From Pseudomonadota bacterium (GTDB lineage Bacteria; Pseudomonadota; Alphaproteobacteria; Acetobacterales; Acetobacteraceae), in contig JAJZVV010000001.1 of the NCBI GenBank assembly GCA_021845595.1, forward strand, positions 310,001 to 374,000: a stretch of DNA of 64,000 bases, read 5' to 3'. Shown here in pieces: positions 28,325-37,392 of the stretch (position 1 is its first letter; the number at the start of each line of letters is the position of its first letter). The notes below the pieces were generated by a model. It did no database searches and was not told the origin of the DNA. It was given only the letters and a program-made list of their open reading frames with translations. Made by a program: the position numbers and the translations under genes.

Positions 28325-29686
28325 TCAGCCCCGCCGCGCCCGCACCAGCACGCGGTCGATGAAGGCGTCGCTGCTGCCGAGATAGCGTGCCGGGTCGGTG
28401 AGGCGGGCGATCGAAGCGCCGTCCAGCCGCGCCGTCACCGCCGGCTCGCGCGCCAGCGCGGCGGCGAGCGGAATGCGTTCGGCGAGGGCGACGTCGCAGG
28501 CCGCTTTGACGACGTGATGCGCGCGCTCCCGCCCGAGCGCCGGCGCCAGCCCCATCATCACCGCCTCGGCGACGATCGCCCCGCCGGTGGCGTCGAGATT
28601 GGCGCCCATGCGCGCCGGGTCGAGCACCATGCCCTCGGCGATGCTGCGCGCGTGCAGCAGCGCGCCGTGGGCGAGCACGAAGGCCTGTGGCAGCGCCAGC
28701 ATCTCCGCCTGCCAGGGGCCGGTGGCGCGCTCATGGTCCTGCGCCATGGCGCCCTGCATCAGCGGCACCAGCGCCTGCACGCCACGCGCGGCGGCGAGGA
28801 TGTATTCCGAGGCGATCGGGTTGCGCTTCTGCGGCATCGTCGAGGACGAGCCGCGGCCGGCGACATAGGGTTCGGCGACCTCGGCCACCTCGGTCTGGGC
28901 GAGCAGGATGATATCGGTGGCGAATTTGGCGAGGCTGCCGGTGAGCAGGCCGAGGAACCCCACCGTCTCGGCCAGAGCATCCCGGGCCACGTGCCAGGGT
29001 GCCGGCGGGGCCGCGAGGCCGAGCGTCTCGGCCAGGCCCGTCATCACCGCGAGCCCGTGCTCGCCGAGCGAGGCGAGCGTGCCGGCGGCACCGCCGAACT
29101 GCACCTGTTCGACGCGCGGGCGCATCTGGTCGAGCCGCTCCAGATGGGTCGCCAGCGGCATCAGCCAGACCGCGCACTTCAGCCCGAAAGTCACCGGCAA
29201 AGCGTGCTGCAGATGGGTCCGCCCGGCCATCACCGTGCCGCGATGGGCCTCCGCCTGCGCCGCCAGCGCGGCGATCGTGGCGAGAAGGTCGGCGCGCACC
29301 AGCCGGAGCCCGTCGCGGACCTGGAGCACCACGGCGGTATCCATGATGTCCTGGGTGGTCGCGCCCCAATGGGTGTAGCCGCCGGCGCCGGCGAGGTGCG
29401 CCTCGGCCGCGCGCGACAGCCCATGCACCAGCCCGACGACGGGATAGCCCACCGTGCGCACGCTGGCGGCGAGTTCGGCGGTATCGAGATGTTCGACCCG
29501 CGCGCCGGCCTCGATCGCCGCCGCGGCGGCTTCCGGGATCAGCCCCAGCGCCGCCTCGACGCGGGCCAGCGCCGCCTCGACATCCAGCATACGCTGCAGG
29601 AAGGCGCGCTCGTCGAACACCGCGCGCATCGCATCGGAGCCGTAGAGCGTGCCGAAGACGGTGCTGTCGGCGGGATTGACCGGCAT
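28325..29686 (-). CDS. pcaB: 3-carboxy-cis,cis-muconate cycloisomerase
   Basis: Fumarase/aspartase-superfamily enzyme that closes 3-carboxymuconate to 4-carboxymuconolactone, 453 residues. The superfamily signature is GSSSTMPQKRNPIASE, with THWGATTQDIMDTA and TFGLKCAVWLMPL typical of PcaB. The ATG at 29686 is preceded by GGAGG and overlaps the pcaG stop by one base. It follows pcaL-pcaH-pcaG in pathway-consistent order. Adenylosuccinate lyase is the main alternative, but the pca context settles it. Confidence 0.94.
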   Translation of the reverse strand: MPVNPADSTVFGTLYGSDAMRAVFDERAFLQRMLDVEAALARVEAALGLIPEAAAAAIEAGARVEHLDTAELAASVRTVGYPVVGLVHGLSRAAEAHLAGAGGYTHWGATTQDIMDTAVVLQVRDGLRLVRADLLATIAALAAQAEAHRGTVMAGRTHLQHALPVTFGLKCAVWLMPLATHLERLDQMRPRVEQVQFGGAAGTLASLGEHGLAVMTGLAETLGLAAPPAPWHVARDALAETVGFLGLLTGSLAKFATDIILLAQTEVAEVAEPYVAGRGSSSTMPQKRNPIASEYILAAARGVQALVPLMQGAMAQDHERATGPWQAEMLALPQAFVLAHGALLHARSIAEGMVLDPARMGANLDATGGAIVAEAVMMGLAPALGRERAHHVVKAACDVALAERIPLAAALAREPAVTARLDGASIARLTDPARYLGSSDAFIDRVLVRARRG

Positions 29687-30207
29687 CAAACCTCCAGGAA
29701 GACCGTCTCGTCGGGGCCTTGCAGCCGGATGTCGAGCCGCCACGCGCCGGGTCCGTCCGGCGCGGCGATCAGCGTCGCCCGGCGCGGCGCCGGCTCGATG
29801 GCGGCGAGTACGGGGTCCGTGTCGTTCAGCGCCTCGCCGGCGAAATAGACCCGGGTGACGAGCCCGACCAGCAGCCCGCGCGCCATCAGCGTCAGCGCCA
29901 GATGCGGCGCCTGCAGGCTGTTGCCGCGTCCCGGCACCGGGCCTGGCTTGATCGTGGTGAAGCGGAAACGGCCCTCGGCGTCGGTGGCCGCGCGGCCATA
30001 CCCGGGGAAACGGTCATCGGCGGGCGGATCCGCCTGCCAGATCTCCACCGCCGCATCGCTCACCGGCAGGCCTTCGCCATCGACGATCCGCCCGCTCAGC
30101 GTGATCCGTTCGCCGCCGGCGCCGAAGCGGGTGAGATCCGCCCATTCGTCGTGCCCGATCAGGTGCCAGTAGGGCCCGATCGTCTGGCTCGGCGTCACTC
30201 CCGCCAT
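29686..30207 (-). CDS. pcaG: Protocatechuate 3,4-dioxygenase alpha subunit
   Basis: Structural partner of PcaH in the intradiol ring-cleaving dioxygenase, 173 residues. It starts MAGVTPSQTIGPYWHLIGHD, with the intradiol beta-sandwich blocks VEIWQADPPADDRF, GRFRFTTIKPG and APHLALTLMARGLL. The iron ligands carried by PcaH are not conserved here, as usual for the alpha chain. It starts one base after the pcaH stop. Slightly shorter than the roughly 200 residues of Pseudomonas PcaG. Confidence 0.93.
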   Translation of the reverse strand: MAGVTPSQTIGPYWHLIGHDEWADLTRFGAGGERITLSGRIVDGEGLPVSDAAVEIWQADPPADDRFPGYGRAATDAEGRFRFTTIKPGPVPGRGNSLQAPHLALTLMARGLLVGLVTRVYFAGEALNDTDPVLAAIEPAPRRATLIAAPDGPGAWRLDIRLQGPDETVFLEV

Positions 30208-30208
30208 G

Positions 30209-30910
30209 TCAGCCCGCCTCCATCGGCGTGGCGCTGCGGCCACGGAGAACGAAATCGAACCGGTAGCCGAGCGCCCATTCCGGCGCCGTCAGCGCCAGAT
30301 CGAAGCGCGAGATCAGCCGCTCGCGTGCCCCCGCCGGCACGGCGAGATAGATCGGGTCGAGAGCGAGCAGCGGGTCGCCCGGGAAATACATCTGCGTGAT
30401 CAGGCGGGTGGCGAAACCGGGGCCGAACAGGGAGAAATGGATATGGTTCGGCCGCCAGGCGTTCGGGTGATTGCGCCAGGGGTAGGAGCCGGGCTTGACC
30501 GAAATGAAGCGGTAATGGCCGTCGGCGTCGGTGAATACGCGGCCTTCGCCGTGGAAGTTCGGGTCCAGGGGCGCGTCGTGCTGGTCGCGTTCGTGGTCGT
30601 AGCGGCCTGCCGCATTGGCCTGCCAGATTTCGATCATGGTGTTCGGCACCGGCCTGCCGTCCTCGTCGGTCACCGTGCCGGCGACGATGATGCGTTCACC
30701 GAGCGCGGCGCGGCCGTTGACCGTCGAGAGATCGCTCATCGGCGGGAAATGCGCCGGGCTGAAGCGCGGACCGCTGATCTCGGTGACGGTCTGCGGGATT
30801 TTCACCAGCGGTGCGGTCGGGTGGCGGAACGCGGTGCTGCGATAGGCCGGCGTATCGTTCGCCGGATTGGTGCCGGCGGCAAGGGACCGGAATGGGTTCC
30901 ACTCGTTCAT
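30209..30910 (-). CDS. pcaH: Protocatechuate 3,4-dioxygenase beta subunit
   Basis: Catalytic subunit that opens protocatechuate to 3-carboxy-cis,cis-muconate with Fe(III), 233 residues. The iron ligands are visible: Tyr104 (GRYDHERD), Tyr143 (KPGSYPWRN), His156 and His158 (RPNHIHFS). Spacing matches the known Tyr-Tyr-His-His pattern of Pseudomonas PcaH exactly, offset by four. Its ATG overlaps the stop of pcaL (ATGA), so translation is coupled. Confidence 0.96.
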   Translation of the reverse strand: MNEWNPFRSLAAGTNPANDTPAYRSTAFRHPTAPLVKIPQTVTEISGPRFSPAHFPPMSDLSTVNGRAALGERIIVAGTVTDEDGRPVPNTMIEIWQANAAGRYDHERDQHDAPLDPNFHGEGRVFTDADGHYRFISVKPGSYPWRNHPNAWRPNHIHFSLFGPGFATRLITQMYFPGDPLLALDPIYLAVPAGARERLISRFDLALTAPEWALGYRFDFVLRGRSATPMEAG

Positions 30911-32058
30911 GGCTCAGCCTCCATCGTCTTCAGCGTCTCCTTGGCGATGCGCATGGCCGCGTTGGCAGCGGGAATGCCGGCATAGACGGCAACGTGCAGC
31001 AGCGCCTCGGTGAGGTCGGCCGGGCTCGCCCCGGTGTTGCGCGTGGCCCGCAGATGCAGGCGGAACTCCTCCGCGTGCCCGAGCGCGGCGAGCAGCGCGA
31101 GCGTGACGATCGAACGCTCGCGCGGGGAGAAATGCGGGCGCGTCCAGACGCTGCCCCAGGCCGCCTCGGTGATGTAGCGCTGGAAGTCGCGATCGAGATC
31201 GGTGACCGCGGCGGTCGCCCGCGCGACATGCGCCTCGCCCAGCGTGCGCCGTCGCACCGCCAGCCCGGCCGCGTAGCGGTCGGCGTCGTGCGCGACGAGG
31301 AAATCACGCAGCGCCGCGCTCACCGCCTCCGGCTGCTCGACGGTCGGGATGTGGGCCGCGTTCGCGACGATGGCGAGCTGCCCGCCGATCGCCTGCGCAA
31401 GAGCCCGGGCGGCCTCCGGCGGCGTCGCCGCGTCCGCGTCGCCGACCATGACCAGCGCCGGCAGCCGCAACCGCCCGGTACTCTCGGTCAGATCGGCGGC
31501 GGCGATCGCCTCGGCAGCCGCGGCGTAGCCTTCGGGATCGGTGCGCAGCAGCATCGCGCGCAGGCCGACGGCGGCGGGCGCGGCGCGGAAGCCCGGCGTC
31601 ACCCACCGCGCCATCACCGCCTCGGCGATGGCGCCGATGCCCTGCGCGCGCACCAGGGCGGCGCGCTCGTGCCAGTTCGCCGCCGGCGGGATGGCGAGCG
31701 CGGTGTCGCACAGAATGAGGCTCAGCACGCGGTCCGGCGCCTGCGCGGCGAGCGACTGGGCGATCAGCCCGCCGATCGACAGTCCGCCGACATGCGCGCG
31801 CCGGATGCCGAGCGCATCCAGCACCGCCAGCACATCGCGCGCCATGTGCGCGATGCTGTACGGACCGGCGGTGACGGCCGTCAGGCCGTGCCCGCGCAGA
31901 TCCGGGCGGATGACGCGGAAATGCCCGGCCAGCGCCGCCGCTTGAGCGTCCCAGACATGCAGCGAGGTGCCGAGCGAGTGCAGCAGCAGCAGCGCCGGCG
32001 CGTCTTCCGGACCCTCGATCTGCACATGCACGTCGAGACCGTCGGCGACGATGAACAT
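30907..32058 (-). CDS. pcaL: Fused 3-oxoadipate enol-lactonase / 4-carboxymuconolactone decarboxylase
   Basis: The 383-residue fusion of PcaD and PcaC. Residues about 1-260 are an alpha/beta hydrolase (LLLLHSLGTSLHVWD; nucleophile Ser in GGLSIGGLIAQ; Asp in GDADAATPP; His in NAAHIPTVEQP). About 275-383 is the carboxymuconolactone decarboxylase domain (SPRERSIVTLALLAALGHAEE, LHVAVYAGIPAANAAM). It therefore carries the decarboxylation and lactone hydrolysis that yield beta-ketoadipate. ATG 32058 is used; GGGAGGAG lies 11 nt upstream. It opens the pca operon. No pcaQ- or pcaR-like regulator is nearby. Confidence 0.93.
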   Translation of the reverse strand: MFIVADGLDVHVQIEGPEDAPALLLLHSLGTSLHVWDAQAAALAGHFRVIRPDLRGHGLTAVTAGPYSIAHMARDVLAVLDALGIRRAHVGGLSIGGLIAQSLAAQAPDRVLSLILCDTALAIPPAANWHERAALVRAQGIGAIAEAVMARWVTPGFRAAPAAVGLRAMLLRTDPEGYAAAAEAIAAADLTESTGRLRLPALVMVGDADAATPPEAARALAQAIGGQLAIVANAAHIPTVEQPEAVSAALRDFLVAHDADRYAAGLAVRRRTLGEAHVARATAAVTDLDRDFQRYITEAAWGSVWTRPHFSPRERSIVTLALLAALGHAEEFRLHLRATRNTGASPADLTEALLHVAVYAGIPAANAAMRIAKETLKTMEAEP

Positions 32059-32194
32059 TGTATCTGGCGCTCCTCCCGGCCGCTCCATTTCCCGCGGCCG
32101 GACCTTGGCACGCACCTCGCCCCCGCGCAACGCGGCGCGACATATCGGCTGACATGCTGTATCACCGTCGCGTCATCCAGGGAGGGACCGGACC

Positions 32195-33352
32195 ATGAAC
32201 GATCCGATGCTGAAGAGCGGCATCTTCCTCGCCCCGTTCCATCCGGTCACAGACGATCCCACCTGCGCCATCCAGCGCGACCTGGAGCTGATCGAGTGGC
32301 TCGACCGGCTCGGCTACGAGGAAGCGTGGATCGGCGAGCATCATTCGGCGGGCTTCGAGATCATTTCCTCGCCGGAGCTGTTCATCGCCGCCGCCGCGGA
32401 GCGCACGCGGCGCATCCGCCTCGGCACCGGCGTCGTTTCCCTGCCGTACCATAACCCGCTGATGGTGGCGAACCGCATCATCCAGCTCGACCACATGACG
32501 CGCGGACGGGTGATGTTCGGCGCCGGCCCGGGCCTGCTCACCTCGGACGCGATGATGCTCGGCATCGACCCCAACACCCAGCGCGACCGCATGATGCAGG
32601 CCCTCGACGTCATCCTGCGGCTGTTCCACGGCGAGAGCGTCACCGAGACGACCGACTGGTACACGCTCGTCGACGCCAGGCTGCACCTGCTGCCCTACAC
32701 ACGCCCCTACCCGGAGGTCGCGGTCGCCAGCTCGATCACCCCATCGGGCGGACGCGCGGCGGGGCGCTACGATCTCGGCATGCTCTGCGTCGCCGCCACC
32801 GACATCAGCGGGTTCGACGCGCTCGGCACCAACTGGGCGGTGGCACAGGAGATCGCGGCGAAGCACGGGCGGCGGATGGATCCGGCGCGGCTGCGGCTGG
32901 TCGGCCCGATGCACATCGCCGAGACGCGCGAAGAGGCGCGCGCCAATGTGCGCTTCGGCCTCACCCGGTGGATCGATTATTTCCAGCGCCTCAATCCGGC
33001 CCGCTTCGGCGACATCACCGGGGTCGATCCGTTCGATGTCATCGTCGGCAGCGGGCGCGGGGTCATCGGCACGCCCGACGACGCCATCGCCATGATCGAG
33101 CGGCTGCAGGCCAAGCAGGGCGGGTTCGGCGTGTTCCTGCAACTGGCCCATAACTGGGCGGACTGGCAGGCGACGCAGAAATCCTACGAGCTCTACGCCC
33201 GCACCGTGGTGCCGCATTTCCGCGGCGCCAATGCCCACCGCGCCGCATCCCTCGCCTGGGTCAGCGAGAACAACGCCGAGCTATCCCGGCTTCAGGCCGA
33301 AGCGGCGCGCGCGATGTTTGCGCGCCACGAGGCCGAACGCAGGACGGGATAG
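32195..33352 (+). CDS. LLM-class flavin-dependent monooxygenase
   Basis: Luciferase-like monooxygenase of 385 residues using reduced FMN. Family motifs are WIGEHHSAGFEIISSPELFI (about 46-65), GTGVVSLPYHNPLMVANR and the GRVMFGAGPGLLTSDAMMLG loop. Overall similarity by eye is to the limonene-monooxygenase-like branch. AGGGAGG precedes the ATG. It diverges from the pca operon across 136 nt; whether it works on an aromatic or terpenoid substrate is unknown. Confidence 0.9.
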   Translation: MNDPMLKSGIFLAPFHPVTDDPTCAIQRDLELIEWLDRLGYEEAWIGEHHSAGFEIISSPELFIAAAAERTRRIRLGTGVVSLPYHNPLMVANRIIQLDHMTRGRVMFGAGPGLLTSDAMMLGIDPNTQRDRMMQALDVILRLFHGESVTETTDWYTLVDARLHLLPYTRPYPEVAVASSITPSGGRAAGRYDLGMLCVAATDISGFDALGTNWAVAQEIAAKHGRRMDPARLRLVGPMHIAETREEARANVRFGLTRWIDYFQRLNPARFGDITGVDPFDVIVGSGRGVIGTPDDAIAMIERLQAKQGGFGVFLQLAHNWADWQATQKSYELYARTVVPHFRGANAHRAASLAWVSENNAELSRLQAEAARAMFARHEAERRTG

Positions 33353-33370
33353 CCGCGCCCCGGCCCACCC

Positions 33371-33961
33371 TCAGGCGAAATCGCGTGCCAGCTCGGCGCG
33401 CACCGGCTCGGGCAGCACCGCCATATGGCCATAGCGCGGATGCCGCAGCCCGAGCACGACCTCCGTGCCCGGCGTGCGGAAGCGTGCGATCTGCGCCGGC
33501 GTGAGGCGGAAATGCACGAACTGCACCGACGAGGCCTTGCCCTCCTCGGTGGTGCGGTCCTGGTCCCGCTCCGGTTCGGCAGCGACCGTCTCGCCGGCGA
33601 ACCGAAGGAACGCCGTGTCCTCGATGCCGCCGAGCTGGCTCAGCTCCTGGTGCCGCCGCTCGGGATCATCGATCTCGATCATGAAGGTGGCGATGAGCTC
33701 ATTGCCCTGTGGGATGAGCGGGTTGTAGGCGGCCAGCTCGTCCGGCAACTGGTCCGCGCCACCCTTCTCGATGAACAGCATCTCATGGACCTGGTAGCGC
33801 ATGGTTTCGAAATTCTCGAAGAAGAAGGTCACGAACGGGCCGACCTCCACGCGCCGGTGGCGCTTGAGCGCAAACACGCGCCGCCGCTGCTCGGGGCGGA
33901 CGCGGACATATTCATCCAGCGGCAGGATGTCTTCGGGCCCGATGGCAAATTTTGCGGCCAT
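33371..33961 (-). CDS. DUF3501 family protein
   Basis: The 196-residue protein starts MAAKFAIGPEDILPLDEYVRVRPEQR, with VGPFVTFFFENFETMRYQVHEML and NELIATFMIEIDDPERR, the conserved core of DUF3501. No known catalytic motif. It is the last gene of a rubrerythrin, Fe-S protein, DUF3501 run and starts 11 nt after the Fe-S protein gene. This trio is conserved in other proteobacteria, so a shared role, probably in oxidative stress, is inferred. Confidence 0.87.
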   Translation of the reverse strand: MAAKFAIGPEDILPLDEYVRVRPEQRRRVFALKRHRRVEVGPFVTFFFENFETMRYQVHEMLFIEKGGADQLPDELAAYNPLIPQGNELIATFMIEIDDPERRHQELSQLGGIEDTAFLRFAGETVAAEPERDQDRTTEEGKASSVQFVHFRLTPAQIARFRTPGTEVVLGLRHPRYGHMAVLPEPVRAELARDFA

Positions 33962-33972
33962 GAGCGGTCCTT

Positions 33973-35304
33973 TCACGTCGAATAGGCGCGGGCGAGCAGC
34001 TGGATCGGGTGCGCAATCAACTCCGGCGCCGCCTCGGTCCCGAGCTTGCCGATGCCCTGGCGGATGTGCACGCCGGCGAGCGGGCATTCCGAGGTGATGA
34101 ACCGCTTGCCCGCCTCCTTCGCCGCGCGCGCAACCGGCCGGCCGACCTTCATCGCGGTCTCGAAATGCCCGGTCTTGAAGCCCCAGGCACCGCCATGGCC
34201 GGAGCAGCGCTCGATCACCTGCACCTCGGTGTCCGGCAGCAGGCGCAGCATCTCCGCCGCTTTCTGGCCCATGTTCTGCGCCCGCGCATGGCAGGCGATA
34301 TGCACCGCGACGCCGCCCGCGACCGGCGCCAGCCCCGCCGCCAGCCCCTCTTTGCGCGCGATGTCGACGACATACTCGCTGATGTCGAACGTCGCCCGGG
34401 CGAGCGTGCGCACCGGATCGGACTCCGGCAGGATCAGTGGCCACTCGAATTTCAGCATCAACGCGCAGGATGGCACCAGCGCGATGACGTCATAGCCGCG
34501 CGCGATCCACGCGCCGAGTTCGTCTGCGACTTTCGCCGCGCTCTCGGCGACCTTGTCGATGCGCCCCTGTTCGAGCAGCGGCATGCCGCAACAGCCGGGA
34601 TAGACGATTTCGGTCTCGACACCGTTCTTCGCCAGCACCGCCCGCGTCGCCAGGCCGATCTCGGGGTCGTTGTAGTTGCCATAACAGGTGGCGTACAGCA
34701 CCGCCTTGCGGCCGAACGCGGGTGCATCGCGATTGACCGGCGGGGCCTCCGCTTTCCTCGCCACCAGCGTCGTCGCCGCGTAGCGCGGCAGTTCGGCCGC
34801 CGGGTCGAGCCCGGCGCGGGCGGCCATCAGCGCCCGCACGCGCGTGTTGGCGGTATCGCTCGCCCAATTCGCCAAACCCGCGAGCTTGGTCGCGACCGCA
34901 CCGTTGCGATCCGTCCTGGCCAGTTCGCGGTCGGCGAACGGAACCTGTCCGGCTCGCGCCTCCATCGCGCGGTAGCGCAGGATCAGGTGCGGAAAATCGA
35001 GGTTGAAAGCGTGCGGCGGAACATAGGGGCACTTGGTCATGAAGCACAGGTCGCAGAGCGTGCAGCCATCCGCGACATGGCCGAACGCCTTGCTGTCCAC
35101 TGCATCGAGTTCGCCAGTCGTGGAAGCGTCGATGAGGTCGAACAGGCGGGGGAAGGAGTCGCACAGATTGAAGCACCGCCGGCAGCCGTGGCAGATGTCG
35201 AACACCCGCCGCATCTCGGCTTCGATCTTCTGCGGATCATAGAAATCCGCGTCGCGCCAGGCGATCGGGTGGCGCGTCGGGGCTTCCAGGCTGCCTTCCC
35301 TCAT
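33973..35304 (-). CDS. Heterodisulfide reductase-related Fe-S oxidoreductase
   Basis: The 443-residue cytoplasmic protein has two [4Fe-4S] ferredoxin-type motifs near the N-terminus ([11 protein letters not shown] about 38-48 and [13 protein letters not shown] about 81-93). Two CCG-type Cys-rich domains follow ([13 protein letters not shown] and [13 protein letters not shown]), as in GlpC/HdrD-like subunits. The ATG at 35304 has GGAG 5 nt upstream; a TTG five codons earlier is possible. It lies between rubrerythrin and DUF3501 and may pass electrons to rubrerythrin; that link is inference. Confidence 0.88.
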   Translation of the reverse strand: MREGSLEAPTRHPIAWRDADFYDPQKIEAEMRRVFDICHGCRRCFNLCDSFPRLFDLIDASTTGELDAVDSKAFGHVADGCTLCDLCFMTKCPYVPPHAFNLDFPHLILRYRAMEARAGQVPFADRELARTDRNGAVATKLAGLANWASDTANTRVRALMAARAGLDPAAELPRYAATTLVARKAEAPPVNRDAPAFGRKAVLYATCYGNYNDPEIGLATRAVLAKNGVETEIVYPGCCGMPLLEQGRIDKVAESAAKVADELGAWIARGYDVIALVPSCALMLKFEWPLILPESDPVRTLARATFDISEYVVDIARKEGLAAGLAPVAGGVAVHIACHARAQNMGQKAAEMLRLLPDTEVQVIERCSGHGGAWGFKTGHFETAMKVGRPVARAAKEAGKRFITSECPLAGVHIRQGIGKLGTEAAPELIAHPIQLLARAYST

Positions 35305-35385
35305 GCGTTCTCCAGACAAAACCGCGCGGTGGCGCGTTCGGGCCGGAGCCGCGGCCCCGGCCCGTTCACGCGCAGGACGGCAGAG

Positions 35386-35805
35386 TTATTTCAGATCGTC
35401 GAGGGCGCGCTGGAAGCGGCCAGCGTGCGAGCGCTCCGCCTTGGCCAGCGTCTCGAACCAGTCAGCGATCTCCTCGAACCCTTCCTCGCGCGCGGTGCGC
35501 GCCATGCCGGGATACATGTCGGTATATTCATGCGTCTCGCCGGCGATGGCGGCGCGCAGATTATCATCGGTCTTGCCGATCGGCTTGCCGGTCGCCGGAT
35601 CGCCGACCGCTTCGAGATATTCGAGATGCCCGTGCGCGTGCCCGGTCTCGCCTTCGGCGGTGGAACGGAACACGGCCGCGACGTCGTTGTAGCCCTCCAC
35701 GTCGGCCTTTTGCGCAAAATAGAGATAGCGCCGGTTGGCCTGCGACTCGCCGGAGAAGGCGTATTTCAGGTTTTCCTCGGTCTTGCTGCCCTTCAGCGTG
35801 CTCAT
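35386..35805 (-). CDS. Rubrerythrin-family diiron protein (no rubredoxin domain)
   Basis: The 139-residue four-helix ferritin-like protein has di-iron ligands in [43 protein letters not shown] and [10 protein letters not shown]. The C-terminal rubredoxin-like CxxC domain of classical rubrerythrin is missing, so an external electron donor is needed; the adjacent Fe-S protein is the obvious candidate. AAGGGA precedes the ATG. The likely activity is peroxide reduction. It is the first gene of the three-gene run. Confidence 0.92.
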   Translation of the reverse strand: MSTLKGSKTEENLKYAFSGESQANRRYLYFAQKADVEGYNDVAAVFRSTAEGETGHAHGHLEYLEAVGDPATGKPIGKTDDNLRAAIAGETHEYTDMYPGMARTAREEGFEEIADWFETLAKAERSHAGRFQRALDDLK

Positions 35806-35883
35806 AGCGGGTTTCCCTTGCGTTGTAGCGGGCGGACTGAGCGGTTCCGGAGCGCCCCGCGCCGAGGCGGATCCGATAGGGCT

Positions 35884-35889
35884 AGTATA
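35884..35889 (-). promoter_or_regulatory. Putative -10 element of the rubrerythrin operon
   Basis: The minus strand reads TATACT at 35889-35884 in the 130-nt gap upstream of the rubrerythrin ATG. No good -35 hexamer is seen at 16-18 nt spacing, so an activator or alternative sigma factor may be needed. Confidence 0.3.
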
Positions 35890-35935
35890 TGGGTGCGCCG
35901 CCGTTTCGACTACCCCGGCACGGGCGCCGCGCCGG

Positions 35936-36646
35936 TCAGAACAGCTCGATCAGGCGGGCGTGATCGTCGAGCTCGCTCGGCAGCCCCTCGAAAATGACGC
36001 GCCCCGAGCGCATCACCGCCACCCGGTCGGACATGGCGAAGGCGGCCCGCACATTCTGCTCGACGAGCAGGATCGACATGCCGCGCGCCTGCTGCAGGCG
36101 GCGGACAGGCGCCAGCAGGTCCTGGAACAGTTTCGGCGCGAGCCCGATCGAAGGCTCGTCCATCAGCAGAATGCGCGGCTCGGCGAGCAGCGCGCGGCCG
36201 ATCGCGACCATCTGCTGCTGGCCGCCGGAGAGCGTCGCGGCGCGCCGGTCCCAGAAGCCGCGAACCGCGGGCAGAAGCTCCATCACGGCGTCGACGCGCG
36301 CTCGCGCCGCGCCGCCGTGAAGCGAGGCGGCATGCAGCGCGAGGGTGAAAATCTCGCGCACGGCAAGGCCGGGAAACACGCCCCGCCCTTCCGGCACATA
36401 GCCGATGCCGGCGCGCGCCATCGCCGAAGGCGTCGGCCGCAGGGCCGTGCCGTCGAGCCGGATGCTGCCCGCGCCCGGCCGGTGCAGGCCGAACAGCGTG
36501 CGCAGCAGCGTCGATTTGCCCGCCCCATTATGCCCGACCAGGCACAGCACTTCGCCGGCGGCCAGGCTGAGATCGACCCCGTCCAGCACGGTCCGCCCGC
36601 CATAGCCCGCGGCAAGACCGGAACAGCCGAGAACCTCGCCGGTCAT
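35936..36646 (-). CDS. livF: Branched-chain amino-acid-type ABC transporter, ATPase LivF
   Basis: The 236-residue ATPase. Walker A is GHNGAGKST (about 38-46), the ABC signature LSGGQQQM (about 134-141) and Walker B RILLMDEPSIG. The C-terminus is typical of LivF. It overlaps livG by 4 nt and is the last of five co-directional transporter genes. The substrate depends on the binding protein and is unknown; branched amino acids, amides or small aromatic acids are all used by such systems. Confidence 0.94.
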   Translation of the reverse strand: MTGEVLGCSGLAAGYGGRTVLDGVDLSLAAGEVLCLVGHNGAGKSTLLRTLFGLHRPGAGSIRLDGTALRPTPSAMARAGIGYVPEGRGVFPGLAVREIFTLALHAASLHGGAARARVDAVMELLPAVRGFWDRRAATLSGGQQQMVAIGRALLAEPRILLMDEPSIGLAPKLFQDLLAPVRRLQQARGMSILLVEQNVRAAFAMSDRVAVMRSGRVIFEGLPSELDDHARLIELF

Positions 36647-37392
36647 GCCCGGTCCCCGAAATAGATCGCCGCCAGCGCCGGGTCGCGCAGAATCGCCTCG
36701 GGCGCCCCCTCGGCGAGCTTGCGGCCTTGATCGAGAAAAACGATGCGGTCCGCGAGTTCGGTGACGATATCGAGATTGTGTTCGATCAGGCAGACGGTGA
36801 TACCGCGCCCCGCCGCCGCGCGCAGCAAGGCGACGAAGCGCGCGCGGGAAGCCGGGTCGAGCCCGGAGGCCGGTTCGTCGAGCAGCCAGATGCGCGCCCC
36901 GGTCGCGAGGATGCGCGCGAGCGAGAGGAATTTCCGCTCGGCGTAGGCCAGATCCGCGGCCAGCGCGCCGGCGGCGGCGGTGAGCCCGGTATCCGCCAGC
37001 GCCGCCGCCGCCGCCGCGCGCCGCGCCGCCGCATCGCCCGGCTGCCAGAACCAGGCCGCCGGCTCGATCGCCGCGAGCACGTTCTCCCCCGCGCTCATAT
37101 GGTCGAACAGGCGCAGATCCTGGAAGCTGCGCGCGACGCCGCGGCGCGCGATCTGCCGCGGCGTGGTCGGGCCGAGCCGCGCTCCATCCAGCAGCACATC
37201 GCCGGCATCGGGCGCCAACGCGCCGGTGATGAGGTTGAACAAAGTCGTTTTGCCGGCCCCGTTCGGCCCCACCAGTGCGGTGATGAGCCCGGCGGGCAGG
37301 TCGAGATCCACCCCCTGCACCGCGGCGAGGCCGCCGAAATGCTTGGCCAGGCCGCGCACGGCGAGCGGCGGCGTCATCGCTTGCGGTGTCAT
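36643..37392 (-). CDS. livG: Branched-chain amino-acid-type ABC transporter, ATPase LivG
   Basis: The 249-residue ATPase with Walker A GPNGAGKTT, the LivG-specific GVARSFQDLRLFDHMSAGENVL segment, and Walker B IWLLDEPASGLDP. The signature sequence is degenerate: LAYAERKFLSLAR, where family members usually have L-S-Y-G-x-Q. The start is the first of two in-frame ATGs (37392 and 37377), overlapping the livM stop by 4 nt. Confidence 0.93.
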   Translation of the reverse strand: MTPQAMTPPLAVRGLAKHFGGLAAVQGVDLDLPAGLITALVGPNGAGKTTLFNLITGALAPDAGDVLLDGARLGPTTPRQIARRGVARSFQDLRLFDHMSAGENVLAAIEPAAWFWQPGDAAARRAAAAAALADTGLTAAAGALAADLAYAERKFLSLARILATGARIWLLDEPASGLDPASRARFVALLRAAAGRGITVCLIEHNLDIVTELADRIVFLDQGRKLAEGAPEAILRDPALAAIYFGDRA

